Source of the DNA: Candidatus Dormiibacter spiritus
GTDB lineage: Bacteria > Chloroflexota > Dormibacteria > Dormibacterales > Dormibacteraceae
Assembly: GCA_003244185.1 (NCBI GenBank)
Contig: QHBT01000037.1
Coordinates: forward strand, 53,592 to 117,591
Length of the DNA: 64,000 bases
Reading direction: 5' to 3'
Below the pieces are notes generated by a model. It searched no databases and was not told the origin of the DNA. It worked only from the letters and a program-made list of their open reading frames with translations. Position numbers and translations under genes: made by a program. Position 1 is the stretch's first letter. Each line of letters opens with the position of its first letter. Below, piece by piece: positions 54,839 through 63,049 of the stretch.

Positions 54839-55821
54839 CCGCTCCGGCGTACGAAACCCATCGCGTCGTACATCGCTTGCAGAGTCGGCGCGGACACTTC
54901 GCGCGCCTTCTCCCCGCCCTGGCTGAGCAACTTTTCCAGCTCGAGCGGATCGGAGCGCAACCTGAGGTAGCGCTCCCGGATGGGGTTGAGGCACTCGATC
55001 ACCGCCTCCGCGACGGCGGCTTTGAAGCGACCATAGCCCTGGCCGTCATACTCCGCCTCGATCGACTCCGGTGAGCGCCCGGAAGCCACCGACATGATGT
55101 CGATGAGGTTTGTCACGCCAGGTTTGTCCTCCGCCCTTCGTACGTCACGTCCCGCGTCGGTCACCGCTGACATCACCTTCCTCCGAATCGCATCCGGTTG
55201 ATCGACGAGCAGGATCTTGCCCATGTCCGAACTTGTTGTCGTGCCCATCTTCTTTTCGGGGTTGGTGAGGTCCATGATCCGTGCTCCCTGCGCCGGGTAC
55301 TGTCCCCGTGGCAGCTTGAACGTCTCGCCGAAGCGTTGGTTGAAGCGAACCGCCATGTCGCGGGCCAGCTCCAGATGCTGCCGCTGATCGTTGCCGATGG
55401 GCACGAGATCCGTCTGGTAGAGCAGGATGTCGCCGGCCATGAGCACCGGGTAGGTGAACAGGCCGGCTGTGACGAAGGTCTGCTGCTCCGCCCTCTCCTT
55501 GAATCCGGTCATGCGGCGGAGCTCGCCGAAGCTGGCGACGGCGGAGAGCAGCCAAGCGGCTTCGGCGTGGGCGACGTTGTGGCTCTGGACGAAGATGGTT
55601 GAGCGGTCGGGTTCGAGCCCGGTGGCAAAGAGCATGGCGGCGAGGTTGAGCGAGCTCTCCCGCAGGGCCGACGGGTGGTAGTCGACTGTGACTGAATGCA
55701 GGTCGACGATGCAGAAGAAAGCTTCGCCCTCCGCCTGAGTGGCCGCGTACTGGCGGAATCCGCCTGAATAGTTTCCGAAGTGCTTATCCCCAGTCGGCTG
55801 GATGCCGGAAAAGATGCGCAT
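54835..55821 (-). CDS. trpS: Tryptophanyl-tRNA synthetase with KMGTT loop
   Basis: 328 aa, family length. Class I HIGH-like motif: FSGIQPTGDKHFGNYSG. The second motif reads NPEKKMGTTTSSDMG where KMSKS is usual; a KMS/GTT form occurs in some actinobacterial-type TrpRS. TDLVPIGNDQRQHLELARD and GARIMDLTNP are conserved. It charges tRNA-Trp. It lies 1.7 kb beyond the Trp/aromatic cluster. GATAAT on the minus strand (55831-55836) ends 9 nt before the ATG. Confidence 0.95.
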   Translation of the reverse strand: MRIFSGIQPTGDKHFGNYSGGFRQYAATQAEGEAFFCIVDLHSVTVDYHPSALRESSLNLAAMLFATGLEPDRSTIFVQSHNVAHAEAAWLLSAVASFGELRRMTGFKERAEQQTFVTAGLFTYPVLMAGDILLYQTDLVPIGNDQRQHLELARDMAVRFNQRFGETFKLPRGQYPAQGARIMDLTNPEKKMGTTTSSDMGKILLVDQPDAIRRKVMSAVTDAGRDVRRAEDKPGVTNLIDIMSVASGRSPESIEAEYDGQGYGRFKAAVAEAVIECLNPIRERYLRLRSDPLELEKLLSQGGEKAREVSAPTLQAMYDAMGFVRRSG

Positions 55822-55831
55822 TGGCCTGCGA

Positions 55832-56317
55832 TTATCCCCGGTTCGGGCTCAGCCGGCGCGCGGCCAGTAGAAGTGCGGCCTGGCAGGGCAGGTTCTCAGC
55901 GACAGCGCCGATGGCCTCCTCCAGAGGCAGCCAGAGCCGCTCTCTGACAGACCCGTCAGGGTCCTCGCCGCCCACGCTGCCCAGCTCCGTCGCCAGGAAG
56001 AGAGAGATGCGCTCGTCGCAGAAGCCAGGACTCGAATAGCCACCACCCAGCTGGTGCCAGCGACCGGCTTCCAGACCGCATTCCTCCCGCAGCTCCCGCC
56101 GGGCCGTCTGCTCCGGCGTCTCACCGGCGTCGATCAGCCCGGCGGGTGCTTCCAGCAGCGTGCCGCCGGTCATCGGTCGGTCCACTCTGACCAGGGCCGT
56201 CCTGCCCTGCGCATCGACTGCCGCGATGACCACAGCAGCCGGATGCAGCACCAGCTCGTTGCCTCTCGCGTCCACGAACACCTTTATCAGTCGCCCGCTG
56301 AAAACCTCCCTGCGCAC
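55832..56317 (-). CDS. Nudix hydrolase, ADP-ribose pyrophosphatase-like
   Basis: 161 aa with a GTG start. Nudix box: GLIDAGETPEQTARRELREECG, i.e. GX5EX7REUXEE with Cys for the next position. LLEAPAGLID and YSSPGFCDERISLFLA are typical of ADP-sugar pyrophosphatases (NudF/YqkG group). It hydrolyses ADP-ribose or related compounds. It ends 10 nt before trpS and probably shares its transcript. Confidence 0.9.
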   Translation of the reverse strand: MRREVFSGRLIKVFVDARGNELVLHPAAVVIAAVDAQGRTALVRVDRPMTGGTLLEAPAGLIDAGETPEQTARRELREECGLEAGRWHQLGGGYSSPGFCDERISLFLATELGSVGGEDPDGSVRERLWLPLEEAIGAVAENLPCQAALLLAARRLSPNRG

Positions 56318-56323
56318 TGGGCG

Positions 56324-56329
56324 ACTCTA
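56324..56329 (-). promoter_or_regulatory. -10 box of Nudix gene, leaderless
   Basis: TAGAGT on the minus strand ends 6 nt before GTG 56317. Confidence 0.55.
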
Positions 56330-56385
56330 CCCAGCCGGCTCAGTTGCGTATCACTTGAGCGGATGACACGCAGTGAGGACCGCAA

Positions 56386-57300
56386 GTGAGATATGTGGAG
56401 GCGGGCGGCGAGCGCATCTCCGTCATCGGCCTCGGCACCTGGCAGTTCGGCTCGGGGGAGTGGGGGTACGGCGGCGAATATGCCGAGCGGACGGCCGCCG
56501 AGATAGTCAATCGGGCGCTGGACCTCGGCATCAATCTGATCGACACCGCCGAGATCTACGGGCTCGGCCGCTCCGAACGCATAGTCGGCAGGGCTATCGC
56601 CGGCCGCCGCGAGCAGGCGTTCCTGGCCACCAAGATCTTTCCGGTGCTGCCAGTCCCTTTCGTCATCCGCCGCCGGGCGCGAGGAAGCGCCCGACGCCTG
56701 CAGGTCGAGCAGATCGACCTCTACCAGCTGCACTTCCCCAACCCACTGGTGCCGGCTTCAGCTCAGCTGGGCGGCCTCGGGCGGCTGCTCGCGCAGGGCC
56801 TCATCCGTCACGCCGGGGTGAGCAACTACTCGCTGGCCGCGTGGCAGCGGGCAGATCGGGCGCTCGGTTCGCCAGTGCTGTCCAACCAGGTCTCCTACAG
56901 CTTGCTGCAGCAGGAGCCGCGGGCCGGGCTGGTGCCCTTCGCCCAGCGGGAGAACCGGATTGTCATCGCCTACAGCCCGCTCTCGCAGGGCGCGCTCTCC
57001 GGCCGCTACGGACCTCAGCGCCGGCCCAGCGGCCGGATCCGCCGCCTGAACCCGCTGTTCCGCCGCCCGCAGCGGTTGGCCGTTCTCGGGGCGGAGCTCA
57101 GGGCAGTCGGGGAGCGGCACGGGGCCACCGCCTCCCAGGTGGCGCTCGCCTGGCTCGTGAATCAGCCCCAGGTGGTAGCCATTCCCGGCGCCAGCTCGGT
57201 GGCGCAGCTGGAGGAGAACGCGGCGGCGGGAGATCTGCGGCTGGACACCGAGGACATCGTCAAGTTGGATGCGGCGGCGGCGCGCTTTCACAGCGCCTGA
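56386..57300 (+). CDS. Aldo/keto reductase
   Basis: 304 aa with GTG start and GAGG upstream. The tetrad is present: Asp and Tyr in NLIDTAEIYGLGRSE, Lys in LATKIFP and His in LYQLHFPN. GVSNYSLAAW, YSPLSQGALSGRYG and AIPGASSVAQLEENAAA are typical. NADPH-dependent reduction of an aldehyde or ketone; substrate unknown. Confidence 0.92.
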   Translation: MRYVEAGGERISVIGLGTWQFGSGEWGYGGEYAERTAAEIVNRALDLGINLIDTAEIYGLGRSERIVGRAIAGRREQAFLATKIFPVLPVPFVIRRRARGSARRLQVEQIDLYQLHFPNPLVPASAQLGGLGRLLAQGLIRHAGVSNYSLAAWQRADRALGSPVLSNQVSYSLLQQEPRAGLVPFAQRENRIVIAYSPLSQGALSGRYGPQRRPSGRIRRLNPLFRRPQRLAVLGAELRAVGERHGATASQVALAWLVNQPQVVAIPGASSVAQLEENAAAGDLRLDTEDIVKLDAAAARFHSA

Positions 57301-57356
57301 CCAGGGACAGCGCTGACAGGTGGACAGATTCCTGCTTCGGTTACGTCAGCGCGAGA

Positions 57357-58637
57357 TCAGGACGCCGGCCGGTCGCGCAGCTCCCCGCGCCACGTCTCGC
57401 CGCTGGCTCTGGCAGCACCTCTTTGGCGCTCGCGGCGCCACCAGTAGGTGGCGACCAGCCCTGTCAGGAGAACGCTCACGCCGCCCAGGACGAAGCCGGA
57501 GCGAGGCCCATACTGCTCCGCCACCCAGCCCACGAGGAGCGATCCGAAGGGAGTGCTGCCGACGAAGACCACGCCGTAAAGGGCCATCACTCGGCCCCGG
57601 AAGGCAGCGTCCACCCTGAGCTGCAGGGTGGAGTTGGCTGTCGCCTGGAAGGCCAGCGAGGCAACGCCCAGGGGGACCAGCACGAGGAGCTCCCAGATCA
57701 GGCCCGGCGCCACAGCCGCACCGAGCAGGCAGAGACCGAATACCAAAAGCGCGCCGAGCAGACCCGGCCAGCCAATCGTCCGCCGGGAGGCGGTGAAGAG
57801 GGCTCCTGCCAGAGAGCCGAGGCCGAGCGTCGAGAAGAGCAGGCCGAACGTCGTGGCGTCGCCGTGGAAGCTGTTCCGCGCGACCAGCGGCAGGATGACG
57901 TTGAAGTTCAGGGCGAGGGTGCCCACGGAAGCGATGATGAGCAGCAGCGCCCGCACCTCGCGGTTCCGCCAGGCGTAGCTGATTCCCGCTCGCAGCTGGC
58001 CCCGACCGCGAGCTGCCGGCAGTGAGCGCTGCAGCTCCGACGGGTTCATCGCGGCCAGCGCCAGCAGCACTGCCAGGAAGGAGGCGGCGTTGATCAGGAA
58101 GCACCAGCCGGTCCCCGCTGCCGAGATCAGGACGCCGGCCAGGGCCGGACCGATCACCCGGGCGCTGGTGAACACAGCGCTGTTGAGGCTGACCGCGTTG
58201 GTGATGTGCTGGCGTCCCACCATCTCCATCACGAACGCCTGCCGGGCCGGCATGTCGATGGCGGCGACGAAGCCCAGGGCCAGAGCGAAGGCGTAGACCA
58301 TCGCGACGTTGACCACCCCACTCAGCGTTGCCAGGGCCAGGCCCAGAGCCAGCACGCCCATCGCCGCCTGGGTGCCGAGGAGGACGCGGCGCTTGTCGAA
58401 TCGATCCGCCACGAGGCCGCCCCAAGCTCCAAGGAGCAGAACAGGCAGGAACTGGAGGGCGCTGACAGCGCCGAGCGCGACGCCGCTCCCGGTCAGATGC
58501 AGGACGAGCCAGGATTGGGCGATCCGCTGCATCCAGCTGCCGCTGACGGAGACGACCTGACCGAAGAAATACAGGCGGTAGTTGCGGACGGCCAGGGAGC
58601 CAAAGGTGCCCCCTGCAAGGCGGCGCAACGCCGTCAC
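57357..58637 (-). CDS. MFS transporter, EntS-like exporter
   Basis: 426 aa with a GTG start and about twelve transmembrane segments. The N-terminus RNYRLYFFGQVVSVSGSWMQRIAQSWLV and loop 2-3 motif GGLVADRFDKRRVLL are those of EntS/MFS_3-type exporters; ALNFNVILPLVARNSFHGDA is also typical. The start overlaps the stop of the marR gene by 4 bp, so it is the target of that regulator and probably a drug or metabolite pump. Confidence 0.92.
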   Translation of the reverse strand: MTALRRLAGGTFGSLAVRNYRLYFFGQVVSVSGSWMQRIAQSWLVLHLTGSGVALGAVSALQFLPVLLLGAWGGLVADRFDKRRVLLGTQAAMGVLALGLALATLSGVVNVAMVYAFALALGFVAAIDMPARQAFVMEMVGRQHITNAVSLNSAVFTSARVIGPALAGVLISAAGTGWCFLINAASFLAVLLALAAMNPSELQRSLPAARGRGQLRAGISYAWRNREVRALLLIIASVGTLALNFNVILPLVARNSFHGDATTFGLLFSTLGLGSLAGALFTASRRTIGWPGLLGALLVFGLCLLGAAVAPGLIWELLVLVPLGVASLAFQATANSTLQLRVDAAFRGRVMALYGVVFVGSTPFGSLLVGWVAEQYGPRSGFVLGGVSVLLTGLVATYWWRRERQRGAARASGETWRGELRDRPAS

Positions 58638-59083
58638 CGGGGGCCCTCTTCAAGCAGCTTCTCGAGCAGTTCCAGCGTTCGCTGCAGCTGGGCAAGTTCG
58701 CTGGAGGCGAAATGCTGCAGCCGAGCGGCCAGGTAGGCGGTCTTCTGCCGCCGCCGCCGATCCAGCTCATGGCGGCCGCGGGTGGTGATGGCGATCCGGC
58801 TGACGCGCCGGTCACCCGGCTCCGACTGACGGCTAACGTAGCCGAGCTCCTCCAGAGCCTGGACTGTCGCGGTCATAGTGGGCGGCTTCACTCCCTCCTC
58901 GGCCGCCAGCTCACCGAGTGACAGGGGTCCATGGCTGCGCAGGCTGGCCAGCGCCAAGCTCGCAGTGGGGCTGAGTCCTCCCTCCGCTTCGCGTCGAAGG
59001 CGGCGATTGAGCCGCGTCACCACAGTGCGCACACGGCCGGCCAGCTCGAGAACGGTGGCTGCCTCAGTGATGGGCGTCGACAC
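58634..59083 (-). CDS. MarR-family transcriptional regulator
   Basis: 149 aa from GTG 59083. The winged helix contains LSPTASLALASLRSHGPLSLGELAAEEGVKPPTMTATVQALEELG, then YVSRQSEPGDRRVSRIAITTRG, the usual MarR wing. It precedes and overlaps an MFS gene. A perfect-looking operator overlaps its own -10 box, so autoregulation of the marR-MFS operon, relieved by a ligand, is expected. Confidence 0.92.
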   Translation of the reverse strand: MSTPITEAATVLELAGRVRTVVTRLNRRLRREAEGGLSPTASLALASLRSHGPLSLGELAAEEGVKPPTMTATVQALEELGYVSRQSEPGDRRVSRIAITTRGRHELDRRRRQKTAYLAARLQHFASSELAQLQRTLELLEKLLEEGPR

Positions 59084-59084
59084 G

Positions 59085-59101
59085 TTAGTTAGTCTACCTA
59101 A
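59085..59101. promoter_or_regulatory. MarR operator
   Basis: TTAGTTAG-T-CTACCTAA is an 8-1-8 palindrome with one mismatch, 2 bp before the marR start codon and covering its -10 box. TTAG/CTAA half-sites are typical of MarR operators. Confidence 0.7.
59091..59096 (-). promoter_or_regulatory. -10 box of marR, leaderless
   Basis: TAGACT on the minus strand ends 7 nt before GTG 59083 and lies inside the operator. Confidence 0.55.
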
Positions 59102-59158
59102 GTATCTGGCACCAGTGCATCCTTGCCGGCGGTCTGGCCGCAGCCGGCGCCGCCCGGA

Positions 59159-59164
59159 TAGACT
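59159..59164 (+). promoter_or_regulatory. -10 box of thrC, leaderless
   Basis: TAGACT ends 6 nt before ATG 59171. Confidence 0.55.
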
Positions 59165-59170
59165 TCGTGC

Positions 59171-60457
59171 ATGCAGACGTCGATCGGTGCTGGCGCGCCG
59201 GTCACCGTGTCGCGCCGGGTGCTCGGCCTGCGCTGTCGGGCCTGCGGGCAGGAGTACGAGACGCAGGCCACGCATGTCTGCCCGGCCTGTTTCGGACCAC
59301 TTGACGTCGCCTACGACTACGCGGAGATCAGCCGGCGGGTCAGCCGGGCGAGCATCGAGGCGGGGCCGACCAGCATGTGGCGGTATCGCGACCTGCTGCC
59401 GCTGCCGGACGACGCGCCGATCGTCTCTCTGGGTGAGGGGTTGACGCCGCTGATCAAGGCGGATCGGCTCGGCGCGGAGCTTGGGCTGCGCAACCTCTAC
59501 CTCAAGAACGACAGCATGAACCCGACCAACTCCTTCAAGGATCGGGTGGTTTCGGTCGCAATCTCCTGGGGTCGAGCGCACGGATTCCAAACTTTCGGCT
59601 GCGCCTCCACCGGAAACCTCGCCAACTCGGTGGCCGCCTACTCCGCTCGGGCAGGAATGGACTGCTACGTCTTCATCCCCGACGACTTGGAGGCCGGGAA
59701 GGTGACCGCGACAAGCGTTTTCCAGCCCCATCTGGTGGCGGTGCGGGGGAACTACGACCAGGTGAACCGGCTCTGCAGCCAGCTGCTGGAGGACCTGCCC
59801 TGGGGGTTCTGCAACTTGAACCTGCGGCCCTTCTACGCCGAGGGCTCGAAGACGCTGACCTATGAGACCGCCGAACAGCTTGGCTGGCGGCTGCCGGACG
59901 AGATAGTGATCCCCATCGCCAGCGGGTGCCAGTTCGTTCGCCATCGCCGCGCTGTCGGTGAGCTGATCGATCTCGGCCTGGCCCCCGAGCCGGCCGCTCT
60001 GCCGCGGCTGACCGGCGCGCAGGCGCTGGGCTGCGCGCCCGTCTACAACGCCTGGCGGGCAGGCAGCCAGCGGGTTCAGCCAGTCCGGCCTGACACGATC
60101 GCTCGCTCAATCGCCATCGGCAATCCCTCGGACGGCGGCGACGTGGTCCGCATCGCGGCCGAGACCGGCGGCGTCGTGGAAGCTGTGAGCGAGCCTGAGA
60201 TAGTTGACGCGATCAGGCTTCTGGCTCGGACGGAGGGCATCTTCACGGAACCGGCCGGCGGCGTGACCATCGGCGTTCTGGCCAAGCTGGCACGATCCGG
60301 CCGCTGGAGCGGCGAGGAGGTGGTCGTGGCCTACGTGACGGGTCATGGCCTGAAGGCGGCCGAGGCCGTCGCGGATTCCAAACTCGACCACCTGATCGAA
60401 ATAGACCCGAGTCTGCGGTCGTTCCAGGAGAGAGTTCTCAGGACAGCCAAGGAGTAG
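59171..60457 (+). CDS. thrC: Threonine synthase
   Basis: 428 aa. An N-terminal zinc-ribbon-like segment (LRCRACGQEYETQATHVCPAC) precedes the PLP domain with LGEGLTPLIKA, NDSMNPTNSFKDRVVS (PLP Lys), CASTGNLANSVAAYSA, IPIASGCQFV and GIFTEPAGGVTIGVLAKL. The usual SGNFG-like glycine loop is replaced by IASGCQF. It converts O-phosphohomoserine to threonine; with the zinc ribbon and a sulfur-carrier gene 6 nt downstream, a cysteate- or cysteine-related role is a less likely alternative. Confidence 0.92.
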   Translation: MQTSIGAGAPVTVSRRVLGLRCRACGQEYETQATHVCPACFGPLDVAYDYAEISRRVSRASIEAGPTSMWRYRDLLPLPDDAPIVSLGEGLTPLIKADRLGAELGLRNLYLKNDSMNPTNSFKDRVVSVAISWGRAHGFQTFGCASTGNLANSVAAYSARAGMDCYVFIPDDLEAGKVTATSVFQPHLVAVRGNYDQVNRLCSQLLEDLPWGFCNLNLRPFYAEGSKTLTYETAEQLGWRLPDEIVIPIASGCQFVRHRRAVGELIDLGLAPEPAALPRLTGAQALGCAPVYNAWRAGSQRVQPVRPDTIARSIAIGNPSDGGDVVRIAAETGGVVEAVSEPEIVDAIRLLARTEGIFTEPAGGVTIGVLAKLARSGRWSGEEVVVAYVTGHGLKAAEAVADSKLDHLIEIDPSLRSFQERVLRTAKE

Positions 60458-60463
60458 TTACAA

Positions 60464-60802
60464 GTGCCCCAATTCCGTATCCCCGGTCCACTGCGCAATC
60501 TGAGCGGCGGTCAACCCGTCGTCGAAGTCCAGGCGGAGGATCTGCGCGGCGCCATCGATGCGCTCGACGGCCTGCACCCTGGTTTCAAGGGTCGACTCCT
60601 CGACGACCAGGGGGAGCCGCGCGAGTTCGTAAATCTCTTTCTCAACGAAGACGACGTGCGCCTGGGTGACGGCCTGGCTTCCAAGTTGAAGGCGACCGAC
60701 GAGATCGCCATAGTGCCGGCGGTGGCGGGAGGCTCTGCCAGGCGCACGTTCGTAACCGGTGCAACCGGATTCATTGGATCGGCCACGTCAGTTAGCAGCT
60801 AA
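60464..60802 (+). CDS. CysO/MoaD-like sulfur carrier fused to an SDR remnant
   Basis: 112 aa with a GTG start. Residues 1-90 are a ubiquitin-like sulfur carrier close to mycobacterial CysO: PLRNLSGGQ, EFVNLFLNEDDVRLGDGLAS and EIAIVPAVAGG. Carriers must end in Gly-Gly to be thiocarboxylated, but here 22 more codons follow (SARRTFVTGATGFIGSATSV). That tail is the N-terminus of an NAD-dependent SDR, cut short by a stop. So a downstream SDR gene seems to have been deleted and joined in frame. Unless processed (Mec-like peptidase), the carrier may be inactive. Confidence 0.8.
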   Translation: MPQFRIPGPLRNLSGGQPVVEVQAEDLRGAIDALDGLHPGFKGRLLDDQGEPREFVNLFLNEDDVRLGDGLASKLKATDEIAIVPAVAGGSARRTFVTGATGFIGSATSVSS

Positions 60803-60872
60803 GGGGGTACGAGGTTCTCGGACTCGGCCTGCTCCGACGCGGCCGCGTGTGGTCACCTCGGGGACGCTCATG

Positions 60873-60912
60873 CTCTCGCTTGGGACGCCTCGTGCTCACG
60901 TTGGGACGCCTC
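60873..60912 (+). repeat. Short imperfect direct repeat
   Basis: Two copies of about 18-20 bp sharing TTGGGACGCCTCG lie in tandem in the gap between the sulfur carrier and the TfoX gene. This 174-nt gap holds no gene that I can support. Confidence 0.5.
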
Positions 60913-60976
60913 GGGGCGGAGGACCTCCATAACGGGACCGTAACAGCAGCCGCGTTCTTAGGACGCGAGCGAATCG

Positions 60977-61360
60977 ATGTACGCTGCGGACTTGGCTTGG
61001 GTCAAGGTCCCTCCCGAGAACCATCCCGTCTTTCGCGCGGCGCTGCCGAAGGACCCCCGCGTGGAGACCGTCCGGATGTTCGGTGGGGTCGCTGCGAAGG
61101 TGAACGGCCACCTGTTCGCGGGTCTGTTCGGACGGTCGACGATGGTGATGTTGGACGAGTCTGATCGGGCAACAGCGCTGGCGCTCGAGGGGGCGGCCTT
61201 GTTCGATCCCATGGGTAACGGACGAGCTCGGAGCGACAAGGTCATGCTGCCCGAGAGCGTTATGAACGATCCGGCCGAACTTCAGCGTTGGCTGGGGCGA
61301 GCGTTCACAGCAGCCGCGATGTTGCCGTCAAAGCCAACGAAAGCGGCCCGAGCGCCCTAG
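60977..61360 (+). CDS. TfoX N-terminal domain protein
   Basis: 127 aa with an ATG start. TfoX/Sxy N-domain: VRMFGGVAAKVNGHLFAGLFGRSTMVMLDE, then EGAALFDPMGNGRARSDKVMLPE. It lacks the C-terminal domain of competence regulators; stand-alone N-domains are common in soil bacteria and have no clear function. The C-terminus is Lys/Ala-rich (SKPTKAARAP). No ribosome site is evident. Confidence 0.82.
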   Translation: MYAADLAWVKVPPENHPVFRAALPKDPRVETVRMFGGVAAKVNGHLFAGLFGRSTMVMLDESDRATALALEGAALFDPMGNGRARSDKVMLPESVMNDPAELQRWLGRAFTAAAMLPSKPTKAARAP

Positions 61361-61517
61361 CGTTCACCGCCGTTCGGCCGTGGCGCCGGATCAAGTCGGC
61401 CGGCGTCACCGTGCTTGTCTGAAGCCCAAGCGGCCTGACTGCGCTTGACATCCCCTACCCCTTGGCGCCCCAAACCAGAGGCTGGGCGCCCGCTTCGCCG
61501 CCTCTCTGATCGCTCCC

Positions 61518-61523
61518 TAGACT
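61518..61523 (+). promoter_or_regulatory. -10 box of mnmA, leaderless
   Basis: TAGACT ends 6 nt before ATG 61530. Confidence 0.55.
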
Positions 61524-61529
61524 GGCAGG

Positions 61530-62579
61530 ATGCGCATCGCGGTGGCCCTCTCGGGCGGAGTCGACTCGAGCGTGGCGGCAGCCCTGCTCGCGAAAGAAGG
61601 GCACGAGGTGACAGGTATCACCCTGCAGCAGTGGCCGCGCGACGATCAAGCCGCGGGCCGGCATGGGGGCTGCTGTTCGCTCTCCGCGGTGGAGGACGCC
61701 CGCCGCGTGGCCGCCCAGCTCGGCATTCCCTACTACGTCTGGAACCTGGAGCGGGAGTTCGGCGAACGGGTCATCGAGCCCTTCCACCAGGCTTATCGCG
61801 AGGGCCGGACCCCCAATCCCTGCCTCAACTGCAACGCGTTCGTCCGCTTTGACCTCATGCTGCGGCGCGTGCTCGACCTCGGCTTCGACGCCATGGCAAC
61901 GGGGCACTACGCCCGGATCTTGGCAGGGCCCCTCGGGCCTGAGCTCCACGAGGCTCGAGACCCGGCCAAGGACCAGTCGTACATGCTCTACCACCTGACC
62001 GAGCCGGTGCTGGCGAAGCTGCGCTTCCCGCTGGGCGAGCTGACCAAGCCGGAGGTTCGCCGGCTGGCCGCCGACCTCGGCCTGCCAGTGGCGACCAAGC
62101 CGGAGAGCATGGACATCTGCTTCATTCCGCGCGGCCACACGCGCACCTATCTGAGCAGGCGGCTGCCGGTCGCCACCGGCGACGTGGTGGACAAGAGCGG
62201 ACGGGTGCTGGGGCGGCATGCGGGCACGGCGCTGTACACGGTCGGCCAGCGACAGGGGCTGGGTCAGCTCGACCAGCCCGGCCCCTGGTACGTGACAGCC
62301 GTCCACGCAGGTCGAAATCACCTGACGGTGGGCCGGAGGGAGGACCTGGCAGTGCGGCAGGTGGAGCTCTCGTCCGTTCGCTTCGTGGCCGGAGCGGCGC
62401 CTGACCGGCTTGCTTGCCAGGCCCGGCTGCGCTACCGCGCCCGGCCGGTGATGGCGACCTATGCCGCCGGCCGCCTGGAGCTGGCGGAACCGTTCTCTGG
62501 CGCCGCGCCCGGCCAGGCCGCAGTCCTGTACGAGGGCAGTCGGGTGCTGGGCGGCGGCATCATCGCCTCCGCCGCCTGA
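61530..62579 (+). CDS. mnmA: tRNA-specific 2-thiouridylase MnmA
   Basis: 349 aa. PP-loop [16 protein letters not shown] binds ATP; catalytic cysteines lie in [15 protein letters not shown] and [28 protein letters not shown] and [10 protein letters not shown] are family blocks. It thiolates U34 of Lys, Glu and Gln tRNAs. No cysteine desulfurase gene is adjacent. Confidence 0.96.
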   Translation: MRIAVALSGGVDSSVAAALLAKEGHEVTGITLQQWPRDDQAAGRHGGCCSLSAVEDARRVAAQLGIPYYVWNLEREFGERVIEPFHQAYREGRTPNPCLNCNAFVRFDLMLRRVLDLGFDAMATGHYARILAGPLGPELHEARDPAKDQSYMLYHLTEPVLAKLRFPLGELTKPEVRRLAADLGLPVATKPESMDICFIPRGHTRTYLSRRLPVATGDVVDKSGRVLGRHAGTALYTVGQRQGLGQLDQPGPWYVTAVHAGRNHLTVGRREDLAVRQVELSSVRFVAGAAPDRLACQARLRYRARPVMATYAAGRLELAEPFSGAAPGQAAVLYEGSRVLGGGIIASAA

Positions 62580-62632
62580 GCGTTCCTGGACTGAGGCGAA
62601 TGGGGGTTGGCAGAGCGGACGCCGGCTCGGTC

Positions 62633-62638
62633 TAGAGT
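62633..62638 (+). promoter_or_regulatory. -10 box of msrB, leaderless
   Basis: TAGAGT ends 6 nt before ATG 62645; one promoter probably serves msrB-msrA. Confidence 0.55.
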
Positions 62639-62644
62639 GAAGCC

Positions 62645-63049
62645 ATGAGCACCAAAGTCGAAAAGAGCGAGCAGGAGTGGAAGGCGGAGCTCAGCCCTGA
62701 GCAGTATCACGTCCTTCGGGAGCAGGGTACCGAGCGCCCCTTCACCGGCCGCTACTGGGACGTCCACGAACAGGGCAGCTATCACTGCGCCGGCTGCGGC
62801 GCCGAGCTGTTTCAGTCGGCTACAAAATTCGACTCCGGCACGGGCTGGCCGAGCTTCTGGGCTCCGGCGGACGACGCGTCGGTCACGCTGCACAAGGACC
62901 GCAGCCTTTTCATGACGCGGACGGAGGTGCGCTGCGCAAGCTGCGGCGGTCACTTGGGCCATCTGTTCGACGATGGTCCGCAGCCGACCGGCCAGCGCTA
63001 CTGCCTCAATTCGGCGGCCCTGGAGCTTCGTCAAGAGGGCACAAGCTGA
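62645..63049 (+). CDS. msrB: Peptide-methionine (R)-S-oxide reductase
   Basis: 134 aa. Zinc cysteines in CAGCGAELF and [12 protein letters not shown]; catalytic Cys in [24 protein letters not shown] is conserved. It reduces methionine-R-sulfoxide in proteins. The TGA overlaps the ATG of msrA by one base, so both stereoisomers are handled by one operon. Confidence 0.96.
   Translation: MSTKVEKSEQEWKAELSPEQYHVLREQGTERPFTGRYWDVHEQGSYHCAGCGAELFQSATKFDSGTGWPSFWAPADDASVTLHKDRSLFMTRTEVRCASCGGHLGHLFDDGPQPTGQRYCLNSAALELRQEGTS

Noticed and set aside
55610..55620. GGTTCGAGCCC, resembling a tRNA T-arm
   Set aside because: It lies inside trpS and no acceptor, D or anticodon stems can be formed around it.
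56373..58025. 550-codon plus-strand frame across the aldo/keto reductase and the MFS gene
   Set aside because: Out of frame with the reductase and antisense to the transporter; low-complexity Ala/Arg/Gly sequence.
57346..58815. 489-codon minus-strand frame covering the MFS gene in another frame
   Set aside because: Frame-shifted shadow of the exporter; no membrane pattern or motif.
61445..61450. TTGACA as the -35 of mnmA
   Set aside because: It is 67 bp before the proposed -10 box and no -10 lies at 17 bp; probably chance.
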